Below are positions 63,201 through 64,000 of a stretch of DNA of 64,000 nt, piece by piece. The notes beneath the pieces are model-generated. The model did not search any database. It was given only the letters and a program-made list of their open reading frames with translations, and was not told the DNA's origin. Positions within the stretch are counted from its first letter, which is position 1; every line of letters begins with the position of its first letter. A program made the position numbers and the translations under genes. The stretch comes from Vibrio sp. PID17_43. GTDB taxonomy: Bacteria; Pseudomonadota; Gammaproteobacteria; Enterobacterales; Vibrionaceae. The stretch is from contig NZ_LIXM01000011.1 of NCBI RefSeq assembly GCF_002608565.1, forward strand, positions 1 through 64,000, read 5' to 3'.

Positions 63201-63238
63201 GTAACAAAAACGGGAAGCGCTCACTTCCCGTTTGTTAC
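63201..63238 (-). terminator. rho-independent terminator of the ferredoxin reductase gene
   Basis: A 10-bp stem, AAACGGGAAG (63208-63217) with CTTCCCGTTT (63224-63233), loop CGCTCA. On the minus strand TTTTTG follows. It lies about 20 bp after the reductase stop and may also end transcripts from the cytochrome side. Confidence 0.85.
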
Positions 63239-63256
63239 TGTTTACACGAAGTCTCT

Positions 63257-64000
63257 TTAAGTAAAGCGAATCTTAGCTACTTTAGAGTGTGGGATCGCTT
63301 GGCAACTCAAAATCAGCTTTTGCTTGATATCACGCTCATCTAACACCTCATTAACCAGCATGCTGACATCGCCTTCTACCACTTCACACATGCACGAGGC
63401 ACAAAGCCCGCTGCAACAAGAGTAAGGCAACTCGACCCCAGCTCGCTCGGCAGCGTTCAATAGCGTCTCGTCTGGCTGCCATGGGAATTGATGCGTTTCG
63501 CGTCCAATTTCCACCGTTGTGTCACAGATTGAGCTAAGCCCATCATCCGATGACATCTCAAGCACTGGCTTACTGTCAGCGGATGGCGCAACAAAGCGCT
63601 CTAGGTGAATCGCCGACTTTGGTATGTCAACGGTCGATAGCGCGTTTTCTACCGCGTCCATGAAAGGTGCCGGCCCACAAATGAAAACCTGAGCTGAAGA
63701 TGACATTGAACTCGCGAGCGATGTCAAAAAGGACTCACTCGGAATACCACTCAGGCTCTCCAGCAAGTGAATCACTTCTAAGCGCTGTGGGTAATCCGCC
63801 TGCAAACTTTTGAGCGTGTCTTTAAAAATCACCGACTGCTCATCTCGGTTGGCGTAAATAAGGCGAATGCGTGCATTGCCTTTAACCAATGCGCTTCTCA
63901 ATATCGAATAGACCGGGGTAATACCACTTCCCCCGGCAAACAGTAACAACTCATCATCAAAGCTTTTCGGCACAAATACGCCAGCAGGCGGCATTACGTC
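63257..64000 (-). CDS. ferredoxin-NADP reductase-type oxidoreductase with C-terminal 2Fe-2S domain (partial, 5' end outside window)
   Basis: The last 247 residues or so of a protein that continues past the right edge. The NAD-binding half begins ELLLFAGGSGITPVYSILRSAL and has VFICGPAPFMDAVENAL. The C-terminal plant-type 2Fe-2S ferredoxin has CCSGLCASCMC with a later Cys in LILSCQAIPHS, giving four ligands. The FAD-binding front end is missing from the window. This FAD-NAD-2Fe-2S order is that of PaaE/KshB-like reductases, which feed electrons to Rieske oxygenases. KshB would fit with the steroid-type genes nearby, but no oxygenase gene is in the window. Confidence 0.88.
   Translation of the reverse strand, partial: DVMPPAGVFVPKSFDDELLLFAGGSGITPVYSILRSALVKGNARIRLIYANRDEQSVIFKDTLKSLQADYPQRLEVIHLLESLSGIPSESFLTSLASSMSSSAQVFICGPAPFMDAVENALSTVDIPKSAIHLERFVAPSADSKPVLEMSSDDGLSSICDTTVEIGRETHQFPWQPDETLLNAAERAGVELPYSCCSGLCASCMCEVVEGDVSMLVNEVLDERDIKQKLILSCQAIPHSKVAKIRFT

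Overview
The window reads as a chromosomal segment of a marine gammaproteobacterium, most likely a Vibrio or close relative. The strongest pointer is an integron attC site of the Vibrio superintegron type at the extreme left end (about 101-225). The AT-rich, Vibrio-like gene content agrees with this. No rRNA, tRNA or CRISPR array was seen.

Layout. (1) 1-3700: the tail of a cassette gene, an attC site, an SDR oxidoreductase, a decayed IS30-family element (1021-1870), a sulfotransferase and a GT2 glycosyltransferase. (2) 4058-42919: a large exopolysaccharide locus of the exosortase A (XrtA)/PEP-CTERM type. It holds the PrsK/PrsR two-component pair, a GT-C-like membrane protein, a tyrosine recombinase, an O-antigen-ligase-like protein with a coupled 28-residue peptide, the GDP-heptose genes hddA-gmhA-hddC, a HAD-UbiA fusion with a small EamA-like transporter, an SGNH acyltransferase and a PHP-domain protein. 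The export machinery runs leftward (outer-membrane barrel, tyrosine autokinase, chain-length determinant, Wza-like lipoprotein). Across a 600-bp divergent promoter region the rightward operon begins: initiating sugar transferase, deacetylase, FemAB-like protein, glycosyltransferase, XrtA-EpsI fusion, asparagine-synthase-like amidotransferase and five more glycosyltransferases.

(3) 43004-48655: four tightly coupled leftward genes that match, as a set, the phosphoramidate pathway of Campylobacter capsules. They are a glutamine kinase carrying an extra N-terminal nucleotidyltransferase domain, a gamma-glutamyl-CDP-amidate hydrolase-like class I amidotransferase, a cytidylyltransferase and a TagF/CDP-glycerophosphotransferase-like protein. 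With hddA-gmhA-hddC this suggests a heptose-containing, phosphoramidate-decorated exopolysaccharide made by an XrtA system. This is the most interesting reading of the window. (4) 49125-50062: one PEP-CTERM protein gene, bounded by terminators and preceded by a good sigma-54 promoter, as expected for a PrsR target and XrtA substrate.

(5) 50028-64000: a catabolic region with four acyl-CoA dehydrogenases (two alpha-like, two beta-like), a MaoC hydratase, a MaoC/DUF35 protein, an Ltp2-like thiolase/aldolase, an SDR, an enoyl-CoA hydratase, a LuxR-type regulator, EtfA/EtfB, a frameshifted cytochrome c and a partial ferredoxin reductase. The set resembles steroid or bile-acid side-chain degradation.

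How it works together: PrsK/PrsR would sense an envelope signal and activate sigma-54 promoters of PEP-CTERM genes. The EPS operons would build, modify and export the polymer. XrtA would process the PEP-CTERM protein at the inner membrane so that it reaches the surface with the polymer. All functions are read from sequence motifs and gene order; no searches could be run.
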